A stretch of DNA of 64,000 nt from Paracamarosporium sp. OC-R06-R3 (taxonomy: Eukaryota > Ascomycota > Dothideomycetes > Pleosporales > Didymosphaeriaceae). The stretch lies in contig JACVRA010000134.1 of assembly GCA_019828545.1 (NCBI GenBank), positions 1 through 64,000 on the forward strand, in the 5' to 3' direction. Made by a program: the position numbers and the translations under genes. The notes below the pieces were generated by a model. It saw only the letters and a list, made by a program, of their open reading frames with translations, had not been told where the DNA came from and searched no databases. Shown here in pieces: positions 22,032-32,577 of this stretch; within the stretch, counting starts at the first letter, position 1; each line of letters starts with the position of its first letter.

Positions 22032-24552
22032 TCACATCCAAGGAACACCATATTTACTCTCTTTTGTTGCAAACACTGAACTCCACAAATCAGTGTTCAA
22101 GGTAGACGCCGGACCCGATCCGTTCGAATGTTTGTTCCCTGGGTTCGTCTCGACGCTGGAACCGGTTTGTTGTGCGAAATCCAACGAGGTATAAGGAAAC
22201 AAATCTCTTGTGACTGTGGGAAGAGTGTGACCAAAGTTGAGTTCCGTATTGTCACTAACCTGCTGATGCACATGTTTGACATCAGCAAAGTCTTTTTGAA
22301 TCCGCCGAGCAAGTGCAAGACTAGCGGCTATCTCGACTAAAATGATCGAAGCATCACTGTATGCTTCTTCGAAATATGCCAATGAACGGTCGTTTGATTC
22401 AAAAAACGGAACCTCGCGGAAAAGTAAGGTCGCCAGTATCAATATGGCGCCACCGATTGATGACGCCATGTGAAAACGAAAGGATGTCGGTTGGTTGGCA
22501 TCGCCTCTGTGACCTTTCGCGCGCTGTACAATCTTGACAGCCAAATCCCCACACAAGCATGCAGTTTCGGTGTCATATCGCAGACTGAGCATTGTTTGAC
22601 GAAACAGTAAGAGGCGCAGTTGATCGAGGCTGTTTTGTACTATTGTGTGTTGTCGTAATTGGCGGGGCTCAGGAGGGTACTCAGGCGGCACCAACGGTAT
22701 AGTAGGGAGGATGACATCAGTCCAATGTTTGATGCGCGCATCGAGAATGAGCGCATTATCACCAGCTACTCCATCCTTCGAAACGGTAGCAGCGAGAAGT
22801 CCATCCCAAACATCTGCTGCTAGGCGTCCCCAGCATACCATGCAATTAAGGTATACGTTCGACGACTGTGCAATATTCAGATCGGGTAGAGGTTGATCAG
22901 GGTGAATTTCCTTTGCATGTTAGACTGAACTAGAAAGCGTGACAATTATGCTCACTTTGTCGTAAAGGTATGCGGGTTGCTCAATGTCAATATCAGACTC
23001 ACGGATACTATACGGTCGTCCGCAACTGAGAGATATGCGGCGGTCGAGAAAGTATACCGACCAAAAGATTCGTTGCCGCATGTGAATATCAAAGGGCGTG
23101 TGCGTTCGCCAGGAGGATTGCTGGTGGAGCCCGGCTTGAAAGCACATTCTGCACGCTATTCCGATAATGCTGTAAGCTGCATTTGCTTTATCAGCGCACA
23201 CGAGGTAGACGGCCTGTGGTAATCAGCTCTGGCCACCCAAAATAACTAAAACCAAACCATACCTCTAATGCTAGGAACTGTATCAAGCATAGGTCAGCCT
23301 GACCACTCGTTTTCCTCTTGCCGACCAGATCATCTGCTGTTCGAAACCATTGCCAGCCTGGAGGGTTGACTTGCGAATTCGAACCTGCTACGTCTACATC
23401 AAGCCTCACAGTTAATGCCTACACGTAGATTTCTTTAGGCGATAAAACGAGAATAGACTGACCTGATGATGTTGCGATATCCGCACATGCGAAGACGACG
23501 TAATTCAAAGCCAAGAGCGACACATCATCTGCTTGGATTGCGGGTGCTGAAAGCAGCTTTTCACTGTTCATACGGAACTCGAGCTCGTTTATGCAAGGGT
23601 AGTAAGGGCTGATGTCATCAAAGAAGACGTCAAGATACCTCTGATAGTCGGTTGGATTGGGAAAGGCGAAGGTATTGGTGCCAACGCGGAGAGTCGCTGC
23701 AGCGTCGGCATTGCTGGAAGGGCTCACTGCTGAGATGGAATGTCGAACTCTTTCCGGACTCTCAAGATCGAAGTCACCTTCTGTGATGGGTGGAAAGGTG
23801 GAGAGACTGGCCTCGCCGGCTATCTGCATCAGGAAGTCGGCATGTAAACGTTCGCTAGCTGCCGCATCGCGCTCCATACTGATGCGAGGAGTCGCCGTCA
23901 TGCCACGCTCCAGCATCAGCGATTCCATCATACTTTCGATACGGGCCATGCGTGCTTCCATCGACAAGCCTAGCACGCTGGCATCGCTTGCCCGCCGCTC
24001 AATTCCTTCACTTCGCGGCAGAAGATTACGCCGAGTTGTACCGTTTCCCTTGTCATTTGTTCCAGGGGGCGCGGGAGCTTGAACGGGCGTGGGCCTACTG
24101 AGGTTCTGCAGGGCTTCGGCGGCGGTTTGATCTTCCGAATAGAAGCAGCGCTTTCCATTGTCGACACATCGCTGGCAGGGATTTTCGCCGGAACACTGTA
24201 CAAGACTTAGCTTCAAGCTTCACTGGGACGGAGAACAACAGCCTTTGCGTGCGATCAAGGGGCGTTGGCGGCGTACGCAAAGGCAGTGGCAGTGAATTGG
24301 AACACGTAAATGAGGCACAAGGGAAGAGAAGTCGCAAAGTCTTGGGGATATACCTTCAGTTTAGAGCGCCGACACGACACGCTGTAGCTCTGGTTAGGAT
24401 ACGGAACGGTTCGGAATGCAGAGGGTCTACTTCCCAAGCTCTGGGCACAGCCGTTAGCATACGAACGCGACCGGAGGCTGGCAAGCTTACCTCGACGCGT
24501 ACTTTGCGCGTACCTTCTTGCGCTTCGGCGACGGCGGCGCATCGTCTCCCAT
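22032..24552 (-). CDS. Zn2Cys6 fungal-specific transcription factor
   Basis: Nuclear regulator with an N-terminal binuclear zinc cluster and a middle-homology (fungal_trans) domain; target genes unknown. Model: 24552-24491, 24440-24435 (6-nt exon), 24381-24354, 24195-23463, 23357-23263, 23213-22956, 22910-22032, giving 686 residues. The cluster is then Cys23, 26, 33, 38, 41 and 48 (CVSCRRSKLKCSGENPCQRC). The middle domain shows GWQWFRTADDLVGKRK, AYSIIGIACRMCFQAGLHQQ, RQRIFWSVYFLDRRISLSCG and RPYSIRESDIDIEQP. Oddity: the intron after the 6-nt exon begins GGAAGT instead of GTAAGT, although branch and acceptor are normal. Without that exon the first cysteine becomes serine. The intron 23358-23462 is approximate and may hide a small exon. 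The gene lies between a permease and an asparaginase, so local regulation is possible. Confidence 0.85.
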
Positions 24553-25059
24553 TGCTGCAGAGCGGTGAGGTTGCCAGTGCTCGGGAAGAGGGTTCTTGGG
24601 GAAGAGCCGGGGTCCGAGCTTTTCGGAACGAGCGTCGGGCGTCCGAGATGTCACCTCATCGCGCCCGGCCCTAGACTAACACTCCCTCCCGAAAGCTCGT
24701 GTTGATGTATTCAGTATTGTCAAGGGAGAGCATTTGGGCCGGAGTTTACGGCACCAAAATAATCGTATGGAAACAGCCAACGTCCCACAGCCTGCACTTG
24801 CTGCACCGCTCGATTCTCGCGAACCAGCGGATCCAGCAAGGTGTATGCACGCCAGCGATCAAGACAGACACTCTTCTGTCACGAAAGGAGCTATTTCTAT
24901 CGAGGAAAGGGGTTGTTGTACCATGCGATGAAGAAGCGGCAGCACGAGAGAATACGTCTAAGAGGGAGAGTAGATAGCACTAACCGTATCGGGATTTGGC
25001 GCGGGGCTCTATCGCAACCGCTACACTCGACCTCTTCGCCAAACACCGCAACCAGTGCA
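24553..25059. other. Divergent promoter, zinc-cluster regulator / asparaginase
   Basis: About 0.5 kb shared by two divergent start codons. The asparaginase open frame extends upstream through it but without domain content. An AGATAG (HGATAR match) is present near 24970. Confidence 0.5.
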
Positions 25060-26352
25060 ATGGACTCAAAGAAGAATCCCCCCCTGCAGCAGGGCATTGT
25101 TCCCCGAATAATCATTCATGGTGGGGCCGGCAACCTCACCAAAGAGTCGTTGCCGCGGGAGAGGTACGATGCGTATCAGGCCTCTCTTCGGCACATTCTG
25201 GACTCAGCAGCCAAGGTCCTCTCACGACCAGGCTCTACAGCTCTCGACGTGGCCACTTTGGCCGTGTCGTTATTAGAAGATGATCCGCTTTACAATTCCG
25301 GCAGAGGGGCAGTCTTCACCAGAACAGGAAAGAACGAGCTCGAATGCAGCATCATGGTGTCCAACGGCTATCGAAAACGAGGGATTGGATGCATGATGTT
25401 GCAGCATGTCAAGAACCCTATCAAACTCGCGCGGGAACTGCTCATACGAGGCCAGAGGGACGGCGGCGATGGCTCTCAAGATCATTGCCAATATTCTGGT
25501 TCGTTTGTCGAGGGGCTGGCGGAGAATTGGGGCCTTGAGATTGTTGATCCAAGCTACTTCTTCACCCAGCAACGATGGGATGAGCACAGGAGAGGCTTGG
25601 AAGAGGAGGCAAAGAAAACGGAGGCACGACTGTCGAGCAACGAGATGAGTGACTGGGAAAAGGCGAACTACATTCCCCTTGGCACTTGCGGTGCCGTCGT
25701 GCTTGACAGTTTCGGGACCATCTGTGTCGCCACTTCAACCGGGGGACTCACCAACAAGATCCCGGGTCGCGTAGGAGACACACCAACCATGGGTGCTGGG
25801 TTCTGGGCCGAAGAGTGGTACGATGAGGCAGTTGCACCGAGGTTACAGGAACGTGTTCCATCGACACCTCTCGACCAACTCTCCCGAGGCGACATTGGTA
25901 GTTTACTTGGCGACTGCCTTCCCTCGCTGTTCCCACGGCCACGCGATTCGAACGGCTCCAAAGCCATCGCTCGAGCTCTCGATCAACCTTCACGTGTCCG
26001 CCGCGCTGTCGGCATGTCTGGCACGGGGAACGGAGACAGCTTCCTCCGGATGGACGCGTGCCGCACGACGGCTGCTAAATCGCGGTTTGCGAGGATTCGG
26101 CTCTCTGGTGCCTTGTCGTGGATGGCTGGACCGGACGGCGAGCTACAGAAGTCGGCTGGCGACAGGTGGCAGCGCTCTCACGAAGGCACGGGAGGGATCA
26201 TCGGGATCGAGCTCGTGGGCAGCAAGGGCACCGTGACATGGGACTTCAACTGCGGTGGCATGTTCAGAGCGTGGGTGGACGAGGACGGAGAGCACAGATG
26301 CCTCATCTTCCGGGAGGGGTACGACAGCGGCGCGGACAGATTTGGGGGATAG
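25060..26352 (+). CDS. Isoaspartyl peptidase / L-asparaginase (Ntn hydrolase)
   Basis: Plant-type asparaginase family: an N-terminal-nucleophile hydrolase that cleaves isoaspartyl dipeptides or asparagine after autoproteolysis into alpha and beta subunits. Single exon, 430 residues from the ATG at 25060; the frame is open further upstream but without family similarity, so the internal ATG is taken. The alpha part begins PRIIIHGGAGN and includes LLEDDPLYNSGRGAVFTRTG. The autocleavage site is before Thr209 in PLGTCGAVVLDSFG, followed by VATSTGGLTNKIPGRVGDTP and GTGNGDSFLRMDA. An insert-rich region near 285-325 and a C-terminal HEGTGGIIGIELVGSKG complete it. Releasing ammonia from asparagine would fit the neighbouring amidase, permease and regulator, but that link is inference. 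Confidence 0.93.
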   Translation: MDSKKNPPLQQGIVPRIIIHGGAGNLTKESLPRERYDAYQASLRHILDSAAKVLSRPGSTALDVATLAVSLLEDDPLYNSGRGAVFTRTGKNELECSIMVSNGYRKRGIGCMMLQHVKNPIKLARELLIRGQRDGGDGSQDHCQYSGSFVEGLAENWGLEIVDPSYFFTQQRWDEHRRGLEEEAKKTEARLSSNEMSDWEKANYIPLGTCGAVVLDSFGTICVATSTGGLTNKIPGRVGDTPTMGAGFWAEEWYDEAVAPRLQERVPSTPLDQLSRGDIGSLLGDCLPSLFPRPRDSNGSKAIARALDQPSRVRRAVGMSGTGNGDSFLRMDACRTTAAKSRFARIRLSGALSWMAGPDGELQKSAGDRWQRSHEGTGGIIGIELVGSKGTVTWDFNCGGMFRAWVDEDGEHRCLIFREGYDSGADRFGG

Positions 26353-26372
26353 CGTCATGTCTTCGGACAAGT

Positions 26373-26406
26373 GTGTAGAGTGTAGAGTGTAGAGTGTAGA
26401 GTGTAG
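26373..26406. repeat. GTGTAGA heptanucleotide tandem repeat
   Basis: Nearly five perfect copies of a 7-bp unit starting 21 bp after the asparaginase stop codon, within its probable 3' UTR. Confidence 0.95.
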
Positions 26407-26587
26407 GTGGCAAACAACGCGTAGGCACTGGCGAGGCTGGGGGCGGCGCGTCGGGGCCAGGTCAGCCCCACAGCCACTGACATCCGTCATCCGCCGGCCC
26501 CTCCAACGTTGATCCCCAGTCACGCCCTCATAAAGCCGGGCTGCTCCCGCTCCTCCACTGCACCTGATCCCCCAGCCCACCGCCGAG

Positions 26588-27977
26588 ATGCCTTTCTCGA
26601 TCAACAACCCGCTGCCCTCGTCGATGCGCAGTAAGTAGCCCGCGTGCTGCTGACGATGACGTCGCTGACGGCCCCCAGGCGAGTGCAGGAAGGCGGGCAA
26701 GATCCTGGCGTCCTTTGTCGACCCGCGACAGTCGTTTGGGCCCGACAAGATCATCCCGCCGCAGATTCTCGCAAACGCAAAGGTGCGCCGCTTGGGACGA
26801 CGCATGAGGTGTGCTAATGTGAGCCGCAGGGCCTCGCCATCCTCACCGTGTTCAAGGCCGGCTTCCTCGGCACCGCACGCTTCGGGTCAGGCATCGTTGT
26901 CGCAAGGCTCGCCGACGGCTCGTGGTCGGCGCCCTCGGCCATTGGCACCGTCGGCGGCGGTTTCGGCGGCCAGATCGGCTTCGAGCTCACCGACTTTGTC
27001 TTCATCCTCAACGACGCGAGCGCCGTCAAGACGTTTGCCCAGGCCGGCTCGCTCACCTTTGGCGGCAACGTGTCCATCGCCGCGGGGCCTGTCGGACGCA
27101 ATGCCGAGGCAGCCGGCGCCGCGAGCTTGCGCAGCGTGGCAGGCATCTTCAGCTACAGCAAGACAAAGGGCCTCTTCGCCGGCGTCAGTCTGGAAGGCAG
27201 CGGCATGATCGAGCGCAGAGACGCAAACGAGAAGCTGTACGGCCGCCGGTGGACCGCACGAGAGCTGCTGGGCGGGCAGGTGACCCCGCCGCCCGCCGCA
27301 GAGCCACTCATGCGCGTGCTGAACTCTAGGGTCTTCGCCGGCGTGGCAGGCTCCCAGAACGCAGACTCCATGTACAACGACATCCCCGTCTACGACGACG
27401 CCCACGACGACGTTGTCTGGAACGGGCGTCGCGGCTCCGCAATGGGCGAAGGCGTCCGCACGAACCGTACAGGCTCAATGGGTGCTGCAGACGATGACTA
27501 CGTGTATCGCGACCGACCTTCGCGTGCATCCACCTGGCAGGACGACGTCTATGACCGACAGCCCGTATCCGCTGGCGTCAATCGCTCCTATTCGACACGT
27601 GCAAACCCCAACGAGACCTTTGACCGATTTGAGTCCCGGTCGCGCAGCGGCTCAGGCTTCGCCGACGATTTCTACGGTAGTGAAAGGGCGAAGCCGGGAC
27701 GACCGACTGCGCCGAAACCCGTCTTTAAGAAGCAGAGCATGGGGCCTGGGCAGGCCATCGCCAAGTTTACGTTTGATGCGGATCAACCCGGAGATCTCGG
27801 GTTCAAGAAGGGAGAGATCATCACTATTATCAAAAAAACAGAGAGTGAGACGGATTGGTGGACAGGGCGGATAGGGGACAGAGAAGGAATCTTTCCGAGG
27901 TATGTACTGCGTGGAGAGGCTAGACCCGGGGGCGCAAGGCTAACTGGGGCAGCAACTACGTCGAGTGCGTTGACTAG
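26588..27977 (+). CDS. YSC84: SYLF-SH3 protein (Ysc84/Lsb3-like)
   Basis: Actin-patch/endocytosis adaptor: the SYLF domain binds phosphoinositides and F-actin, the SH3 domain binds proline-rich partners such as Las17-type proteins. Exons 26588-26630, 26679-26782, 26830-27899, 27953-27977 give 413 residues. The N-terminus MPFSINNPLPSSMRSECRK and AGKILASFVDP, then AKGLAILTVFKAGFLGTARF, GSGIVVARL and GTVGGGFGGQIGFELTDFV are characteristic of SYLF. A disordered Arg/Ser/Asp linker (about 225-345) follows. The SH3 domain starts near 350 (AIAKFTFDADQPGDLGFKKG, ESETDWWTGRIGDREGIFP). Reading straight on at 27900 adds a nonsense tail. Splicing a 53-nt intron (GTATGT...GGGGCAG) to a 25-nt last exon restores FPSNYVECVD, the expected SH3 end. 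Confidence 0.93.
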
Positions 27978-28813
27978 CAATGGACGAGCTCCGACTCCAC
28001 GGCAGACGACGATTCGAACCCATTCGAGGATCCCCCTCTTTTACCTCCTCGCCTTTCGTTTCCTCAAACTCCAACTATCTGTGCTTCGACGTCTCAACCT
28101 TCGATTGTTTCGCTTCCAACTACTCTTCTTCCACTTCCCCCCCGTCCTAGCCCCTGTCGTTCGAGCTTTCGCTGTTGGACGAAGAGATGTTTGGAGATGC
28201 CAGCTTTTGAACCATGAAGATACCTTCATCTTTTCTCGTTATGTTTAGATTCCCCAGTCTGGCTGTCGACGAGGTTTTTTTTTACATTCACAAAATTGGT
28301 CGCTCTGTCGCTAGGGCATTTCTTGGCGTTAGATTTAGGACTTGGACCTCTATTCTTATGTGCAAAGTTTGGCGCTGGATAGATTACTTGGATGTTTGGC
28401 GCCCAAAGATTCTACACAATCAATAAAATTGTGCATACCGTAGTAGTAAGATATCATTGGACTAGGTGACGAGTAGTAGGTATCTGCTGAACAAATATAG
28501 CGCCCTGCACTCAGACCCGAGTATCACACATTGCCTTCTGGGATCAATCATACTCAAACCGTTGTTGTGCTGCTATATCTGGCATGCTGTGGATCGTAAA
28601 TGCCACAGAGCCATATTTACGATCGACACGAACGGTCGCAGGTTATAGCACCCTATAGACAAGACCAATAGCCACGACAACCGACATGCAGTAATGCCGT
28701 ACAGTCATATCCTCGACTCTACACCGTAGAGTGGCCTAGCAGGCATTCCGACTTAGAGATAATAGAGGGCTCAGCATTGAACTTGGATTAAGGTATCGAC
28801 TTCATCGTCCACG
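27978..28813. other. Convergent intergenic region, SYLF-SH3 / glyoxalase-like
   Basis: About 0.8 kb. The open frame running on from the SH3 gene to 28248 is read-through, with a Phe/Leu/Arg-rich translation typical of non-coding CT-rich DNA. Nothing else recognised. Confidence 0.5.
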
Positions 28814-29800
28814 TTACAACTTCACCTTCACCTCACCGCATCCCGTTAGAACAAAGAACCACTTTATTCCACACATGTTGATCCATCCGTCACCGCAAAG
28901 TCCCTTTTCGCTCGCTCTCTGCAATATAGCCTCGAACAGATCTTTCCCGTTAACGCCTACTGTTATTGAGACCAAGCCTTCCCGCTCACTGTGCTGTCCC
29001 CTTATGAACCCAAGCCTCGCATTCGTGAATGCTAGTAGATCTCTGCTTCTACTCACTCCAAATATCTTCTCCCACTGCCTCGATGCATCCTCATGCCTTA
29101 CATCGCCCGGTGCGAGCCTTAGTACACATCCCTCAAGTGTAAGGTGTGACACGCGGTTCATAGCCTCAGAATACTTCTTGTGACCCGAGCCGCACGCATG
29201 CCATGGCGAAAAGCGGGATGTTATTGGTGTAGGGTTGGCACTGGTTGGCGCATGCGAATCTAGCTCTGCTATCATGCCACCTTTAAGCCCTTTAGGGTGG
29301 TACTGAGCGCATACGACGTCATCGTGCTCGTAGCCCCATATCACTTTTGATAAACTGTTCGCTTCGATGAATTCCCGCCGCTTCCTCGCGTTTTCTGTTT
29401 GCATTATGATCATGTAGCCGCCATCACCGCGTTTATCGAGTAGTCGGCCGGCGGCTGTATTGTTATGGATAGGGGATACGACTTCAATAACGTCACCGCC
29501 GAGAGGGACTATCGAATGTTGGATGGTTCAAGGAGGTGTTGAGATGCGAGACATACCGAGGAAATTTTTCAGCCCAAACTGTGCTACAGCCGGATCCTCA
29601 AATATGACTTCTGTGCCTATGACATGCGTCTACTACGCCATTAGCTATGGAAGGGTATCTGGCATATTGCGCGTGCGTACAAGCTCGCTCCGCGCCTGCT
29701 CCAGGTTTTTAACTACGAGCGCAATCTGTCGCAATCGCGTTGGCGAAGGCATAAGGCTCGTGAGCACTTCAATCTCGGGAGTTTTTCGCGGTGCGGACAT
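28814..29800 (-). CDS. Glyoxalase-like domain protein
   Basis: Probably a metal-dependent vicinal-oxygen-chelate/glyoxalase-like (Glyoxalase_3 type) protein; reaction unknown. Exons 29800-29681, 29629-29557 and 29508-28814 give 295 residues. Evidence: TRLRQIALVVKNLEQARSEL at the start of the first module, THVIGTEVIFEDPAVAQFGL after intron 1, then GGDVIEVVSPIHNNTAAGRL and LDKRGDGGYMIIMQT. All introns are about 50 nt with in-frame joins (the acceptor at 29630 is GTAGTAG; the earlier AG would create a stop). The C-terminal half has FSPWHACGSGHKKYSEAMNR and a second module with VSITVGVNGKDLFEAILQRA. The C-terminus is less conserved-looking. No signal peptide; cytosolic location inferred. Confidence 0.82.
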
Positions 29801-31098
29801 TGTATAGTATAGTCGGGACGTTTTTACCAGGGATGGTATATTTGTGATGTTCTATGTGTTGCTGGATCGCTCTGGATGAGCTGAACACCTCGGGTTAGTC
29901 TTCCCCGCATTGGTGGTACCCTGGTAGGACCATTGTCGGCTTCTGCATTGTCTGGATTGGAAAAGCAAAAAGTATTCCAAAGGCTCTATTTGTATGCAAA
30001 CGCTCTAGACATCATGCTACAAAAGCAAGTAGATGCGACGTTGGGACCAAAACTGGAGCGTCCGCATTCACAGATCTGCACCATTCACGTGACTTGAAAC
30101 ACTTATGCCCTAATATGGTGCCGGCCGGTAACATCCACCTCCATCTCATCTCTCTTAGATTTGGACATCCAATGTAGATCTCGCGTGGTTGTAGCATACT
30201 CCAGCTGCGTCGTTCACAATTACGCTCCAAAAAGGAAAAGTGGTCAACACTAACGACGACACGCGGCGCACCTACAGTGGATTTACTTCATATCACCTTT
30301 TATTGCTTCGCCTTCAATGATCTTGTCCTTTCTAATCCATTCGTATCCCTATTACGTCCTTGTTCGTGCTAGTGTTATGTATGGCTCTTGTACCACGACT
30401 CAATCAGGCATGCTTCGTAGAGCTGTCATCGTTGTTGATACATGAGTTCTGTAGAAATGCGCCTTCAACTGTGCTCTGACTCAACCTGTAGTCCTTTTTG
30501 TATCCACTACAGACCTCTCCACAATATCATGTACCGTTCATGGCTTGCTTGGACTATCCAGCCAGCACTTATATGGTACATGCTGGTCTTCTTCATTGTT
30601 GACCAAACCACAAGAAACACAAGACTTACTAAACGTGCATCATCGCGACATACAGCTGGTCTGCTTGAAGCTCTATAATACCTGAATATCTAAATAACAT
30701 AAGATCCTCTCTTGCCAATTTCCACGCGTCATTGAGAGCCTGGTCCCTCACCACGGCACGAGTTCAACGCGCTCTTGATTCGCAACCGTGCAGTGAAGGT
30801 AGCTGAACGCCTCACCACGTGGAATGGACGCGTCAGTCTCCCGAAATGGGCACGCGCATATCTCAAGGTGAAGTAGGCGTGCTTTCAAAATACCAGATTT
30901 ACAGCGTCACCACGATATGACACCCACTCGACTATATGTTTCTGGGCATACGGCCTTGGCTCTCGATTCTTCTTTCTTCTATAAGATTCCCGTCGCCGCT
31001 ATATCAACGAGTTGCTCTCACTTTCAGTTTATCTCTTCCCTTGTGCCATTTGAACCGCTTCTGTGCTTCCGTTCAGTTCCTTTATACACCCAGCAACT
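29801..31098. other. Long divergent intergenic region
   Basis: 1.3 kb between the starts of two divergent genes. Small ORFs (e.g. 30442-30678) have no recognisable features. The right end contains a CT-rich fungal promoter tract before the J-domain gene. Confidence 0.5.
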
Positions 31099-31848
31099 AT
31101 GTCTCTTCTTGAACCCATTCCGGTGTATGACGATGACACAGCTTTGTCCTTGGCCTGCGAGACACCTCTGCCTGGAGATGGCACCGAGACACCCTCTTCA
31201 GCTGAACATAATACCGTGCATTCTGCCACTGGCTCCTGTGTTGTACCACGCTCTGAGCTTCCTCCGCCTCCACGCTCCTTTCCTGTACCCCGGAGACTCA
31301 AACGTCGCGCTCCTGTCGAAGACATTGATGTCCTTGCCGAGTCGGATACTCCCGCCCGGACACCAAAGAAGTCAGCAACTACCCGCAAGGATGGACGTAC
31401 TGTACTTGGAGAGAGGAAGGATTTCGGTAACACCTGCCCTCGTACCCCGGACACTTCGCTTTCTTTCACCCCATCTGTTACGGACTGGAACCGCTTCGCA
31501 CACCATTTTACGCCTCCACCAACTCCTGAGCCTCAACCAGCGGCCCGTATAATTCGTGTCTCCCGCAATGCAGAGCCTGCCAGCATGGTTCTGTACAGCT
31601 TCTTAGAATTGCATGACTGGAAGGTCCGAGACGAGGAGATCAAAACCGCCTACAAGAGGGTTGCCATTCAGTACCATCCGGACAAAGTGAGCGAGGAGAC
31701 CAAAGCAGTGGCACACGATAACATGCTGTGTATCAATGCTGCCCGCGATGTGTTACTGGATAAGACGGCCCGCGCCAAGTATCACAAGGATGGCAAACTC
31801 CCGGCAGTCTTTGCGCACGTCTTTGCGCACCTCCTTGCGGATATTTAA
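31099..31848 (+). CDS. J-domain (DnaJ/Hsp40-like) protein
   Basis: Co-chaperone-type protein expected to stimulate an Hsp70. Single exon, 249 residues; the internal ATG (31099) is chosen over an upstream in-frame start with no conserved content. The first ~160 residues are disordered and Pro/Thr-rich, with basic clusters (PRRLKRRAP) and several S/T-P sites (DTPARTPKKS, CPRTPDTS, FTPPPTPEP) that could be proline-directed phosphorylation sites. The J domain occupies about 162-240 (LYSFLELHDWKVRDEEIKTA, YKRVAIQYHPDKV) with the essential HPD at 193-195 and INAARDVLLDKTARAKYHKD. The C-terminal position of the J domain without a Gly/Phe or zinc domain makes it a class C J-protein. Function beyond Hsp70 stimulation is unknown. 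Confidence 0.88.
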   Translation: MSLLEPIPVYDDDTALSLACETPLPGDGTETPSSAEHNTVHSATGSCVVPRSELPPPPRSFPVPRRLKRRAPVEDIDVLAESDTPARTPKKSATTRKDGRTVLGERKDFGNTCPRTPDTSLSFTPSVTDWNRFAHHFTPPPTPEPQPAARIIRVSRNAEPASMVLYSFLELHDWKVRDEEIKTAYKRVAIQYHPDKVSEETKAVAHDNMLCINAARDVLLDKTARAKYHKDGKLPAVFAHVFAHLLADI

Positions 31849-32577
31849 GTATGATGCTCAGCATTACATATGTTTCATGTCCTGACCTTTATAGAAAGGA
31901 GAACTGACGAGCGATACACGCGGGTGAACTTTGGACACTCACGATGAGCAAGTTGTATCGACTGTAGCACTACGTTGTTCGACAACAGCACTGACTGACC
32001 GAAAGCAAAATCTGTCGTAGAGATACGAAATCAGGTCTTTTGAATTATCGAGCTGGTTGGTAGGGATGTTGAAGATGTCCAGGAGATGCTGTTCGTGTTC
32101 TATGGCAGATGAATCGCTTGTTGGATAGCTGGAAGCTCTACCCAGTGATTTTTGATCAATAGCGGCAATGGTCACAAAAAGTCTGTATATGTACGAGTGG
32201 TGAGTTGTTTGTTTATTGAAAAGCTATCTGCGGTGGTTTCTGAGGCGGATCATTTGATTGGGTTCTGATAGTCTGTCTGCATTAATGCTTGGTCTTCACA
32301 ACAGCATCTGCATCCGCAAAAATGCTCAATTAACATCATCAACAAATCTCACACATGAATGCACGCAATTCTCGCTAGTGGTGTGATTTAGTGTCAGCAT
32401 TCCTCTTACCCAATGATCTAGGCTTTTCCCCCTTCAGGTCATGGTCCTAGCGCTAACGCTGGGAAAGCTCGTACGCTAACTCAATTACCACCGTAACACA
32501 TGTCTTCGCCCTCAAGCAATCTCATTCCCTTTAAAGCGCGACTTTACATCTTGCCCTTCTCTTAGTAACATATCAGC
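31849..32577. other. Intergenic region, J-protein / FAD-oxidase pseudogene
   Basis: About 0.73 kb. A minus-strand frame (32175-31939) reads like plausible protein but begins with GTG and I cannot find a supporting exon, so it is not called. The right part is a CT-rich promoter-like tract. Confidence 0.45.

Noticed and set aside
23340..23400. GGTTCGAATTC-type motif suggestive of a tRNA T-loop
   Set aside because: No matching acceptor stem or anticodon arm nearby; sequence lies inside the zinc-cluster regulator gene.
26887..27405. Antisense ORFs over the SYLF-SH3 gene
   Set aside because: Mirror frames in GC-rich coding DNA; the sense strand carries a clear domain and splice signals.
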